From: Ignavibacteriales bacterium
GTDB lineage: Bacteria; Bacteroidota; Ignavibacteria; UBA10030
Direction: 5' to 3'
DNA length: 64,000 bases
Assembly (NCBI GenBank): GCA_026390595.1
Contig: JAPLFQ010000005.1
Location: 248,001 to 312,000, forward strand
Below the pieces are notes generated by a model that was not told the DNA's origin, ran no database searches, and saw only the letters and a program-made list of their open reading frames with translations. Below are positions 8,124-16,083 of this stretch, piece after piece. Positions within the stretch are counted from its first letter, which is position 1; each line of letters opens with the position of its first letter. The position numbers and the translations under genes are program-made.

Positions 8124-10586
8124 TCAATACGGCAAGTAATGAAGAAGCTTGAGAATATCTGAAAACACGCCCATTGCGGTCACATCCGCCCCGGCCCCCG
8201 GACCCTGAACAACGAGCGGGGTCCGCGAGTAACGATTTGTAGTGATGGCAATAATGTTGTCACTCCCTTTCGTTCCCGCGAACGGATGATCAGGCGGAAC
8301 CTCTTTCAACTCAGCGGAAGCCTCACGCCCCCGCAAAGTGCCAACATACCGGAGCGCGTTGCCCCGCGTGCGCGCTTTCTGAAATCGTTGCTGTATCGTC
8401 CGGTCGAACCCGGCAAATCGAGAGTAGAAAGCGTCCGAGAACCCCCCTTTTCGCAGCGATGGGGGAACGAGGCTTTCCACCTGGATATCTTTCATATCAA
8501 GCTTCATCCCCAGGTGGCGCGCAAGGATGAGCAGCTTCCGGGCGACATCGCCGCCGGAAAGGTCTTCACGCGGATCGGGCTCTGTGAACCCAAGCTGGTG
8601 CGCCTCACGGACAAACTCGCTGAACGGTTTTGCACCGTCAAAGTGGTTGAACAGATAGCTCAATGTGCCGGAGAAAATTCCCTCGACTTTCACGATCTGG
8701 TCTCCGCTGGAGATAAGATCGGTCAGCGTCGATATCACAGGTAATCCGGCTCCGACGTTGGCTTCATACAGAAAGTGTTTCTTCCTGCTCTTCATGAGGT
8801 CCAGCAATGCGCTGTACCGGCTCCACGGGAGGACGTTCGCCTTTTTGTTTGGCGTGACGATATGAAGATTCGCGTTGACGAACTCCGGGTAGGCATCCAC
8901 AACATCGGAACTCGCCGTGCAATCAACAAGCACGGCGTTGATAAGCTCGAGACGGCTTATCTGGCGTGCCAGGTCGCTGAGGGACATTTTTCGGTGTGAC
9001 CGGTTGAGCTTGTCCCGCCACGATGTCAGATCGATTCCTGCCGGGTCGAGAATGTATTGTTTGCTGTTCGCGATGCCGCACACCCGGACATCATACCCTT
9101 GGGACAAAAGAAAGTCCCGCTGCTGGTGCAGTTGACGCAGCAGCGTGGAGCCGATATTGCCGACGCCCACAAGAATGACAGCAAGATGCTTGTTCTTCTC
9201 AAAGAAGGCTTCGTGAATGACGTTCAGGGCGCGGTTCATCTGATCGGATTGAATCACAAACGAAATGTTGCGTTCCGACGCTCCCTGAGCAATCGCAGAA
9301 ACATTGATGCCGTTATTGCCGAGCGCCTGGAATACTTTTCCAGACACTCCCGGCGTGCCCCTCATTCCTTCCCCGACAATCGCAACGATCGTTTGGTTGG
9401 TTTTTTCGTCCAGCGACGTCAACTTGCTTTGGAGCTCGTAGTGGAATTCGCTCGCCAGCGCCCGGCGGGCCGCGGCGAGATCGGATGTGCTCACCGCGAA
9501 ACAAATTGTATGTTCAGACGACGCCTGCGAGATGAGAATGACGTTGACACGGTGCGATGCAAGGGCCCGGAAAAGGCGTTCCGCTGTTCCCGGGACACCC
9601 ACCATGCTCAGGCCGCGCAGCGTTAAAAGAGCAATGTTATCGACGGAAGCAATTCCTTTGGCTGCCCCCTCCCAGTCCCCGGCCTTTTCGGAAATACGCG
9701 TACCCGGTGCACCCGGGTTCAGCGTGTTCTTAATGTCAATCGGGATTTTCTTCGCAACGGCAGGAGCGATCGTCGCGGGGTGGAGCACCTTTGCGCCGAA
9801 ATACGACAGCTCCATCGCTTCTTCATACGACATCTGGGAAAGAACAAACGCGGACGGGACAGCGCGCGGGTCGGCGCTCAGGATGCCGTCGACATCAGTC
9901 CATATCTCGATGACCGCAGCGTTCAGCGCTGCACCGACAATAGCTGCCGTGTAGTCTGAGCCATTGCGGCCGATAGTGGTTGTGCGGCCGTCTTCTGTCG
10001 AGCCGATAAAGCCGGTAACAACCGGTATCGGGGCTGGTCCGCTTTTCTTCATGAGCTGGTTGAAGTACGTCCGGATCTTCTTGTTCGTCTGGTCGAAGAG
10101 CACCATCGCGTGTGTGAACTGATCATCGGTGACTGTGAACTGGCGTGCGTCGACAAACACCGCGCGGCAAAGTTGCTGAAGATAGGCTGAAATAATTGTA
10201 GCGGAAAGCCGTTCGCCAAAGCTGGCGGTCAGGTCCAGCGCCCTTGGAGGGCAATCGCGCAAGAGGGATATCCCAAGAAGAACATTTCTGAGCTCGTCCA
10301 GAAGCCCGTCAACGGCGTCGAGCGTGCCCTTGCGTTTTCCTCGCTCGAGCAGCGCGTCGATGGCTTCGCGGTGTTTGTGAGCGATCTGATTATAGAGTTG
10401 TTGATAACTGGCGTCTCCCTTTTCAGCCGCACGGGCACACTGCAAAAGCTGGTTCGTGACACCCTGAAACGCAGAGACAACCACAACGACGCGGTCCCGT
10501 TTCGCTGCAGCAAGCACAATGTGTGCAACAGAACGGATACGCTTGGCATCGGCGACCGATGAGCCGCCAAATTTCAATACTTTCAT
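8124..10586 (-). CDS. thrA: Bifunctional aspartokinase / homoserine dehydrogenase
   Basis: An approximately 820-residue fusion covering the first and third steps of the aspartate-to-threonine pathway. The N-terminal aspartokinase begins MKVLKFGGSSVADAKRI and includes TTIGRNGSDYTAAI with its conserved Asp. A central regulatory region carries two ACT-type modules (around VGVPGTAERLF and EGMRGTPGVSGKVF). The C-terminal homoserine dehydrogenase has the NAD(P)-binding GVGNIGSTLLRQL and the catalytic-domain stretch EGIFSGTLSYLFNHF. The ACT modules imply feedback control by threonine or a related product. The frame opens at 10598, but the ATG at 10584-10586 gives the family-typical MKVLKFGG start. 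It lies between mreC and thrB on the same strand. Confidence 0.95.
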   Translation of the reverse strand: MKVLKFGGSSVADAKRIRSVAHIVLAAAKRDRVVVVVSAFQGVTNQLLQCARAAEKGDASYQQLYNQIAHKHREAIDALLERGKRKGTLDAVDGLLDELRNVLLGISLLRDCPPRALDLTASFGERLSATIISAYLQQLCRAVFVDARQFTVTDDQFTHAMVLFDQTNKKIRTYFNQLMKKSGPAPIPVVTGFIGSTEDGRTTTIGRNGSDYTAAIVGAALNAAVIEIWTDVDGILSADPRAVPSAFVLSQMSYEEAMELSYFGAKVLHPATIAPAVAKKIPIDIKNTLNPGAPGTRISEKAGDWEGAAKGIASVDNIALLTLRGLSMVGVPGTAERLFRALASHRVNVILISQASSEHTICFAVSTSDLAAARRALASEFHYELQSKLTSLDEKTNQTIVAIVGEGMRGTPGVSGKVFQALGNNGINVSAIAQGASERNISFVIQSDQMNRALNVIHEAFFEKNKHLAVILVGVGNIGSTLLRQLHQQRDFLLSQGYDVRVCGIANSKQYILDPAGIDLTSWRDKLNRSHRKMSLSDLARQISRLELINAVLVDCTASSDVVDAYPEFVNANLHIVTPNKKANVLPWSRYSALLDLMKSRKKHFLYEANVGAGLPVISTLTDLISSGDQIVKVEGIFSGTLSYLFNHFDGAKPFSEFVREAHQLGFTEPDPREDLSGGDVARKLLILARHLGMKLDMKDIQVESLVPPSLRKGGFSDAFYSRFAGFDRTIQQRFQKARTRGNALRYVGTLRGREASAELKEVPPDHPFAGTKGSDNIIAITTNRYSRTPLVVQGPGAGADVTAMGVFSDILKLLHYLPY

Positions 10587-10634
10587 AGAAAAATCCATTT
10601 TAAGATGATGAAACGGTGACGAGTTCCCGAAAGG

Positions 10635-11474
10635 TTATCGTCGCGTCTTCTGAGGCGTGGGCTGATCCAGCTCTGTCCGCTCAGAATCGGGGAGAAAAGA
10701 AAGAACAAAAACCTCTTCCAGCTTCACGAAATTCACGCCCGGTGAAACATAGACCTTCTTAAAGAGCGATCCCTGTTGTCCGCTCACCTCGCGCACAACA
10801 CCTATACGGATATTCGGGGGGTAGGTACTGCTGTAATCGGACGTCAGGACGGTATCACCGGCCGCCACATCCAGAGTTTTTGCAACGTTCGTAAGCATCA
10901 GATCATCACCATCCCAGGCGATGATGCCGTCCACGCGGCTGCGCTGAATTTTTGCGCTGGCACGAAAATCGGTATTGAGAAGAACCCTGACAACGCAGTA
11001 ATGATCGTTGACGCTTGAAACCACACCCACGAGCCCGCCGTCACCGACAACCGGCATGCGGGAAAGCACACCGTTGAGTTTTCCGACGTTGAGCGTCACG
11101 GTATTGCGAAGCAGGGTGAGGCTCTTCCCGACAACTTTTCCGGCAATCGTGGGATAGTGGTACGACTCTTTCAGGTTGAGAAGCTTCGCGAGTCTGTCGT
11201 TTTCCTGCCGGGCTTCGCGCAGGCGGCTTGCCTCGTCGGCAAGATCAATATTCATCCGGCGAAGCATGTCGTTTTCGCTGCGGAGAGCAAAGTATCGGGG
11301 CACAAAGGAGATCTGCTCCTGTACGACACCGAATGCGACGGTCGCGACGCTCCGGATATGTCGTACCTGGGTGTTGTCACCAAGAGCCATCAGAATAAGC
11401 GATACAACAAGGAGAGCGGAAAGTACCGCGTACTCCTTGAAGATCAACGCCAGATTGTAGAGACGTTTGAACAT
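10635..11474 (-). CDS. mreC: Rod-shape-determining protein MreC
   Basis: A 279-residue bitopic protein with one N-terminal transmembrane helix (about residues 13-32), a periplasmic coiled coil (roughly residues 62-100, rich in Arg, Glu and Leu) and a two-lobed beta domain. Typical MreC sequence in the beta domain includes PVVGDGGLVGVVSSVNDHYC and LLNTDFRASAKIQRS. MreC couples the MreB filaments to PBP2/RodA. The C-terminal tail (PDSERTELDQPTPQKTRR) is low-complexity and charged. The gene is 88 bp downstream of mreB, as usual, but is followed by thrA rather than mreD. Confidence 0.92.
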   Translation of the reverse strand: MFKRLYNLALIFKEYAVLSALLVVSLILMALGDNTQVRHIRSVATVAFGVVQEQISFVPRYFALRSENDMLRRMNIDLADEASRLREARQENDRLAKLLNLKESYHYPTIAGKVVGKSLTLLRNTVTLNVGKLNGVLSRMPVVGDGGLVGVVSSVNDHYCVVRVLLNTDFRASAKIQRSRVDGIIAWDGDDLMLTNVAKTLDVAAGDTVLTSDYSSTYPPNIRIGVVREVSGQQGSLFKKVYVSPGVNFVKLEEVFVLSFLPDSERTELDQPTPQKTRR

Positions 11475-11562
11475 GCGGGTGGTTGAACGTTCTATGGGGG
11501 AGGAGCCGTCGCCGGGAGGGAGAAGGCTCGCTCACGAGTTCGGCGAGCCAGGATCGCGCGCC

Positions 11563-12588
11563 TTAGTACCGTTTGCTTTTAATCAGTACTTTTGAAAAAT
11601 GCCTGAGGTCTTCCAGCACCCGGCCGGTACCGCGCACCACAGCGGTAAGCGGGTCTTCTGCCACGTGTACAGGAAGATTCGTCTCGAGCCGGATACGCTC
11701 GTCGAGCCCCTTCAACAAAGCGCCGCCGCCGGTGAGCATGATGCCGCGGTCCAAAATGTCTGCCGACAACTCTGGCGGGGTGCGTTCGAGCGTAACCTTG
11801 ACCGCTTCGACAATCTGTGCGATGGGTTCATTGAGCGCTTCGCGGATTTCTACAGAGCTGACTTCTGTTGTCTTGGGGACGCCGTTGACGAGATCGCGGC
11901 CCTTCACCTGTATGGTGATTTCCTCTTTCAGGGGCATCGCCGAACCCACTTCGCATTTGATTGCCTCAGCCGTCCGTTCGCCGATGAGAATATTGTGATT
12001 CCGTTTGAAGAACTGGATGATGGCGTTGTTTTTTTCGTCTCCCGCTACGCGGATGGATTCTTCCGTGACAATACCCGAAAGCGCAATGACGGCAATTTCC
12101 GTCGTTCCGCCGCCAATATCCACCACCATGTTTCCAACCGGAGCGTCGACGTCAAGTCCGATACCGATAGCGGAGGCCATCGGCTCCGCGAGGAGGTGAA
12201 CTTCTTTCGCTCCGGCATGTTCCGCGGCGTCCCGAACGGCACGTTTTTCAACTTCCGTGATTCCAGACGGGACAGAGACGACGATGCGACGGCTGGGTAC
12301 CCATCCCACACTGGTCTTCCGGATAAACTCGCGCAGCATGCCCTCGGCAATTTCAAAATCCGCAATGACTCCGTCTTTCATAGGACGAATCGTCCTGATA
12401 TCCCGGTGTGTGCGGCCGAGCATCTCACGCGCTTCGTGTCCGATGGCGATAATTTTTTTTGTGTTGCGGTCGAACGCGACGATGGAGGGTTCGTTGAGCA
12501 CGATGCCCTTTCCCTTCATCCAAATGACGGTATTGGCTGTGCCGAGGTCGACAGCGATGTCTGCAGAAAATAATGAGAAGAGGCCCAT
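11563..12588 (-). CDS. mreB: Rod-shape-determining actin homologue MreB
   Basis: A 341-residue bacterial actin that forms membrane-associated filaments and guides side-wall synthesis. The N-terminus MGLFSLFSADIAVDLGTANT contains the phosphate-1 loop. Later motifs include VVSVPSGITEVEKRAVRDA, the phosphate-2 motif VDIGGGTTEIAVI, and the adenosine motif MLTGGGALLKGLDERI. Length is standard. It is 36 bp downstream of purH and 88 bp upstream of mreC, all on the minus strand, so purine synthesis and shape genes probably share a transcript. Confidence 0.96.
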   Translation of the reverse strand: MGLFSLFSADIAVDLGTANTVIWMKGKGIVLNEPSIVAFDRNTKKIIAIGHEAREMLGRTHRDIRTIRPMKDGVIADFEIAEGMLREFIRKTSVGWVPSRRIVVSVPSGITEVEKRAVRDAAEHAGAKEVHLLAEPMASAIGIGLDVDAPVGNMVVDIGGGTTEIAVIALSGIVTEESIRVAGDEKNNAIIQFFKRNHNILIGERTAEAIKCEVGSAMPLKEEITIQVKGRDLVNGVPKTTEVSSVEIREALNEPIAQIVEAVKVTLERTPPELSADILDRGIMLTGGGALLKGLDERIRLETNLPVHVAEDPLTAVVRGTGRVLEDLRHFSKVLIKSKRY

Positions 12589-12624
12589 TGCGTACGTTGT
12601 GAATTGAGTTTGAGTGAAAGAGAA

Positions 12625-14163
12625 TTAGTGTCGGAAGTGTCTGATGGCCGTGAACGCCATCGCCACATTGTGCTCGTCGGCCGCCTTGATGACTTCCTCA
12701 TCACGCACCGAGCCGCCGGGTTGAATGACACACGTTGCGCCCCCCTTGACAGCCTCGAGGAGCCCGTCTGCAAAAGGAAAAAACGCATCCGACGCCACCG
12801 CACAGCCGGCAAGACTTAAACCAGCGTCAGCCGCCTTCAAAACCGCTATTTTTGCTGAGTCAACACGCGACATTTGGCCGGCCCCGATGCCGAGCGTGCG
12901 GTCTTTACGCGCATAGACGATCGCGTTGGACTTGACGTGCTTGGCTACCCGCCATGCAAAGATCAGCGCTTCGAATTCTTCTTCGGTAGGTTTTCGATTG
13001 GTAACGGTGCGCAGGCCTTCCCGCGTAATGCGGTGCTGATCCTGCTCCTGAACCAAGAGCCCTTCGATCACTCCGCGAATATCGAACGTCCGCGCAGAGC
13101 GAACATCGATCAGCTGCTGGATCAACCGGCGGTCCCGCTTCTTCATCAGAAAATCGAGAACGCCGTCCCCGAAGTCAGGGGCAATCACCACTTCGGTGAA
13201 GATGTCGTTGACTGCTTCGGCGGTGCTCATGTCGAGCACGCGGTTGACCGCCACGATGCCCCCGAACGCCGACTTTTGATCGGTCACAAAGGCTTTCTTG
13301 TAAGCATCGAGCAGCGTTTCGCCTGAACCGACTCCGCAAGGATTGTTGTGTTTGACAATCACCGCCGTCGGTTTTTCAAACTCTGCACTCAACAGAACAG
13401 CGGCGTTGATGTCCAGGATGTTGTTGTAGGAGAGTTCTTTTCCGTGAAGCTTCTTGAAATACGTGTCGAACTTTCCGTAGAGCGCAGCAGCCTGATGAGG
13501 GTTTTCTCCGTACCGCAGCGCGGTATTCTTCTTCATGGACACCGTGACGACGTCGGGAAGGCTCCGCGACGACTGGAGTCCGGTGAAATACGACGCGACA
13601 ATTGTATCGTAGGTCGCCGTATGCTGAAAGGCCTCGCGCGCAAGCTCAAAGCGCGTGTGAGAGGAAACACTGCCGCTGTTCTTTGTCAGCTCTTCGAGAA
13701 GGGATGCGTAGCGATCCGGATTAACCATGACAACTGTGTGGCGATAATTCTTCGCGGCCGCCCTGACCATGGCGGGACCACCGATGTCGATCTGCTCGAT
13801 CGCCTGATCAATGGTAACGTTCTCCCCTGCGATGGTTTGCTCGAAAGGATACAGGTTGACGACGACGAGGTCGATCGGTTTAATGTGATGCTGCGCGAGC
13901 TGTTTCAGGTGAAGCGGATTATCGGCAGCGGCGAGAATACCGGCATGGATGGCTGGATGGAGCGTCTTCACGCGGCCATCGAGGATCTCGGGAAAGCCGG
14001 TGACATCGGAAACGGATTTGACTTCAACGCCGGCATCTTTTAATGCCTGATGTGTTCCGCCTGTCGAGATGAGCTCGACGCCGAATCGCCGGAGACCTTT
14101 TGCCAGATCGACAATCCCGCGTTTGTCGGAAACACTGATCAGTGCGCGTCGAACGTTCAGCAA
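12625..14163 (-). CDS. purH: Bifunctional AICAR transformylase / IMP cyclohydrolase
   Basis: Catalyses the last two steps of de novo IMP synthesis. The N-terminal IMP cyclohydrolase begins RALISVSDKRGI and contains GFPEILDGRVKTLHPAIHAG. The C-terminal transformylase contains LRYGENPHQAAALYG, IVKHNNPCGVGSGE and FGGIVAVNRVLD. The frame is open to an ATG at 14235, but the TTG at 14161-14163 is preceded five bases upstream by a strong ribosome binding site (AGGGAGG) and places RALISV at residue 5, giving 512 residues, normal for PurH. I therefore prefer the TTG start. It follows purN by about 60 bp. Confidence 0.95.
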   Translation of the reverse strand: MLNVRRALISVSDKRGIVDLAKGLRRFGVELISTGGTHQALKDAGVEVKSVSDVTGFPEILDGRVKTLHPAIHAGILAAADNPLHLKQLAQHHIKPIDLVVVNLYPFEQTIAGENVTIDQAIEQIDIGGPAMVRAAAKNYRHTVVMVNPDRYASLLEELTKNSGSVSSHTRFELAREAFQHTATYDTIVASYFTGLQSSRSLPDVVTVSMKKNTALRYGENPHQAAALYGKFDTYFKKLHGKELSYNNILDINAAVLLSAEFEKPTAVIVKHNNPCGVGSGETLLDAYKKAFVTDQKSAFGGIVAVNRVLDMSTAEAVNDIFTEVVIAPDFGDGVLDFLMKKRDRRLIQQLIDVRSARTFDIRGVIEGLLVQEQDQHRITREGLRTVTNRKPTEEEFEALIFAWRVAKHVKSNAIVYARKDRTLGIGAGQMSRVDSAKIAVLKAADAGLSLAGCAVASDAFFPFADGLLEAVKGGATCVIQPGGSVRDEEVIKAADEHNVAMAFTAIRHFRH

Positions 14164-14222
14164 TGATTCCTCCCTGGTTCCACCCAATGATTCGTGTTCG
14201 AGGGTCGGCACCTTGAACGATG

Positions 14223-14837
14223 TCAATGTATCCACACGGACCTTTCGTTGATGATTACCCTGTTTTCAGCGAAGGCTTTGAGAGCGAGAGGATAAATCTC
14301 GTGCTCAATCTTCAACACCCTTGCCGCCAGCGTCTCCGGAGTGTCACCCTTTTCAACCGGCACAGTCTTTTGAAGAACAACGGGACCACGGTCGTACTCT
14401 TCATCGACGAGATGAACCGTGGCGCCGCTGAACTGCGCGCCGGATGCAATGACCGCTTCGTGGACGTGGTGACCATACATCCCCTCGCCCCCGAACAAAG
14501 GAAGCAAGGCGGGATGAATATTGAGAATGCGGTTCCGGTATTCGCGAACGACACCCGACGGGATCTTCCTGAGATATCCGGCAAGTGCGATGATGTGCAC
14601 GTCGTGCTTTTTCAGCGCATCGAGCATGGCCGAAGCAAACGAGGCCTCGTCCGGAAACTGCTTGTGGCTGAGATGCACGGCGGGAAGAGAGAGTGCGCGT
14701 GCAAGTTCCAGCACGCCCGCGTCTCCCTTATTGCTCAACACAAGCGTCACACGTGCAGGGAGAAGTTCCTGTTGAATAGCGTCGAAAATGGCCTGGAAAT
14801 TTGACCCGCGTCCGGAAGCAAACACACCGATGTTCAT
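14223..14837 (-). CDS. purN: Phosphoribosylglycinamide formyltransferase
   Basis: A protein of about 204 residues that transfers a formyl group from 10-formyl-THF to GAR, step three of de novo purine synthesis. The N-terminus MNIGVFASGRGSNFQAIFDA is the GAR-phosphate-binding motif. The catalytic Asn and His lie in LNIHPALLPLFGG, and the catalytic Asp in VDEEYDRGPVVLQ. The frame is open 8 codons upstream of the chosen ATG, but the usual PurN start is MNIGVxASGxGSN. The next gene on this strand is purH, so two purine-pathway genes are adjacent. Confidence 0.94.
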   Translation of the reverse strand: MNIGVFASGRGSNFQAIFDAIQQELLPARVTLVLSNKGDAGVLELARALSLPAVHLSHKQFPDEASFASAMLDALKKHDVHIIALAGYLRKIPSGVVREYRNRILNIHPALLPLFGGEGMYGHHVHEAVIASGAQFSGATVHLVDEEYDRGPVVLQKTVPVEKGDTPETLAARVLKIEHEIYPLALKAFAENRVIINERSVWIH

Positions 14838-14944
14838 CAAGCCAGAATCACACCGCGACATTCAAAGTTGAACAAAATGTAGCGATAAGTTGAGGGATAG
14901 TCAATGAAGTACAATGAAGGCGCGGACATTGGGATGCCCGCCGG

Positions 14945-15886
14945 TTAACTCACAGCTCCCTCGAGAATCTTCAACACGCCGTTTCGTGAGTCCAGAAGCG
15001 CCTGAACGCCGAACGGCAGCGTCAGTTTTTTTGGTATGTGTCCGTATTGGAGGTTCGCGAGAACGGGACAGGTGATCCGTCGCACCGCGTCCTCGATGAC
15101 CTGATCGATAGTCAGGTGCGGTTTGGAGGGATCGGAAGGAACGCAGTCGGTAAACTTCCCGAGGATGAGGCCACCAATGGACGTTGTGATACCCGCATGA
15201 TGCAGTTGCGTGAACATGCGGTCGACGCGATGAGGTGCCTCGTCGACATCTTCGAGAACAAGGAGCGCATCGCGGAGCTTCGGCAGGTAGGGAGTCCCCA
15301 ACAGCGACGCAAGAAGAGAGAAGTTGCCGCCAAGAAGCGGGCCCGTAGCCTTTGCACTATTATAGCTGGCCAACAACTCCCCGTCAGGATTCTGCAGGTT
15401 GCCGATGCGCGATGCCGATGTGACGACACGCCAGAAATGTTCCTCTGTGAACGGGTCAATGGTGTCCCACATTTCCACGCCGACCATGGGGCCTGAAAAC
15501 GTCACCAGGCCGGTCTTACTATAGAGAGCAAGCTGCAAACCGGTGAGATCGCTGTAGCCGACGAGAATCTTGGGATTACGCCGGGCGGCTTTGTAATCCA
15601 CCAGATGAAGGAGCCGGGGTGTTCCGTAGCCGCCCCGGATCGCGAAAACAGCCTTCACGCCCGGATCGCGGAGCATATCGTTGAGATCTTCCACCCGTTG
15701 TTCATCGGTACCGGCGAGATAGCCATACTGGGCCATGACATGCCGGCCGACCTTCACACGGTAGCCAAGATGTTCGAGATACTGCACCCCTTTGTCGATT
15801 TTTTCCTGAGCGGACGGCGCGCTCGCAGGAGAGATAATCCCGATGAGATCGCCTCTTCGGAGGCGGGGAGGTTTCAGTGTCTTCAT
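14945..15886 (-). CDS. LD-carboxypeptidase-like peptidase (family S66)
   Basis: A 313-residue member of family S66 (LdcA/MccF-like), which removes the terminal D-Ala from muropeptide tetrapeptides during peptidoglycan recycling or hydrolyses related amide bonds. The Ser-His-Glu triad is visible: nucleophile Ser in VGYSDLTGLQ after the oxyanion-region IRGGYGTPRL, Glu in LVLEDVDEAPHRVDRM, and His in LQYGHIPKKLTLPFG. No signal peptide is present, so it should act in the cytoplasm. It is the first gene of the minus-strand block and is divergent from the BNR-repeat gene. Microcin-immunity-type activity cannot be excluded. Confidence 0.9.
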   Translation of the reverse strand: MKTLKPPRLRRGDLIGIISPASAPSAQEKIDKGVQYLEHLGYRVKVGRHVMAQYGYLAGTDEQRVEDLNDMLRDPGVKAVFAIRGGYGTPRLLHLVDYKAARRNPKILVGYSDLTGLQLALYSKTGLVTFSGPMVGVEMWDTIDPFTEEHFWRVVTSASRIGNLQNPDGELLASYNSAKATGPLLGGNFSLLASLLGTPYLPKLRDALLVLEDVDEAPHRVDRMFTQLHHAGITTSIGGLILGKFTDCVPSDPSKPHLTIDQVIEDAVRRITCPVLANLQYGHIPKKLTLPFGVQALLDSRNGVLKILEGAVS

Positions 15887-15924
15887 GTGTTGTGCCCGAG
15901 AATTGTCCGGTTGGGATAATGTGG

Positions 15925-15954
15925 GAAAGATATAAAGAATAACAAGGAATGCAA
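15925..15954 (-). promoter_or_regulatory. Candidate Bacteroidota-type promoter for the S66 peptidase gene
   Basis: On the minus strand a TTG (15954-15952) is followed after 19 bp by TATCTTTC (15932-15925), close to the Bacteroidota sigma-ABfr consensus (TTG, 17-23 bp, TAnnTTTG). It lies about 40 bp upstream of the peptidase start codon. One base differs from the -7 consensus. Confidence 0.35.
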
Positions 15955-16083
15955 TGTAGAGGCGCCCGGCGAAGTGCTTGATTTTCTATGGAGAATTGGA
16001 TAACCTGCACGGCACACGCCAGCAGAATTCAACGGCAGCACAATTTCATCATTCCTCGTCTCAATACTCCCCTGGAGGTTCTC

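Noticed and set aside
11599-12573. Long plus-strand open frame opposite mreB
   Set aside because: It is antisense to the conserved mreB frame, has no domain, and arises from codon use on the other strand.
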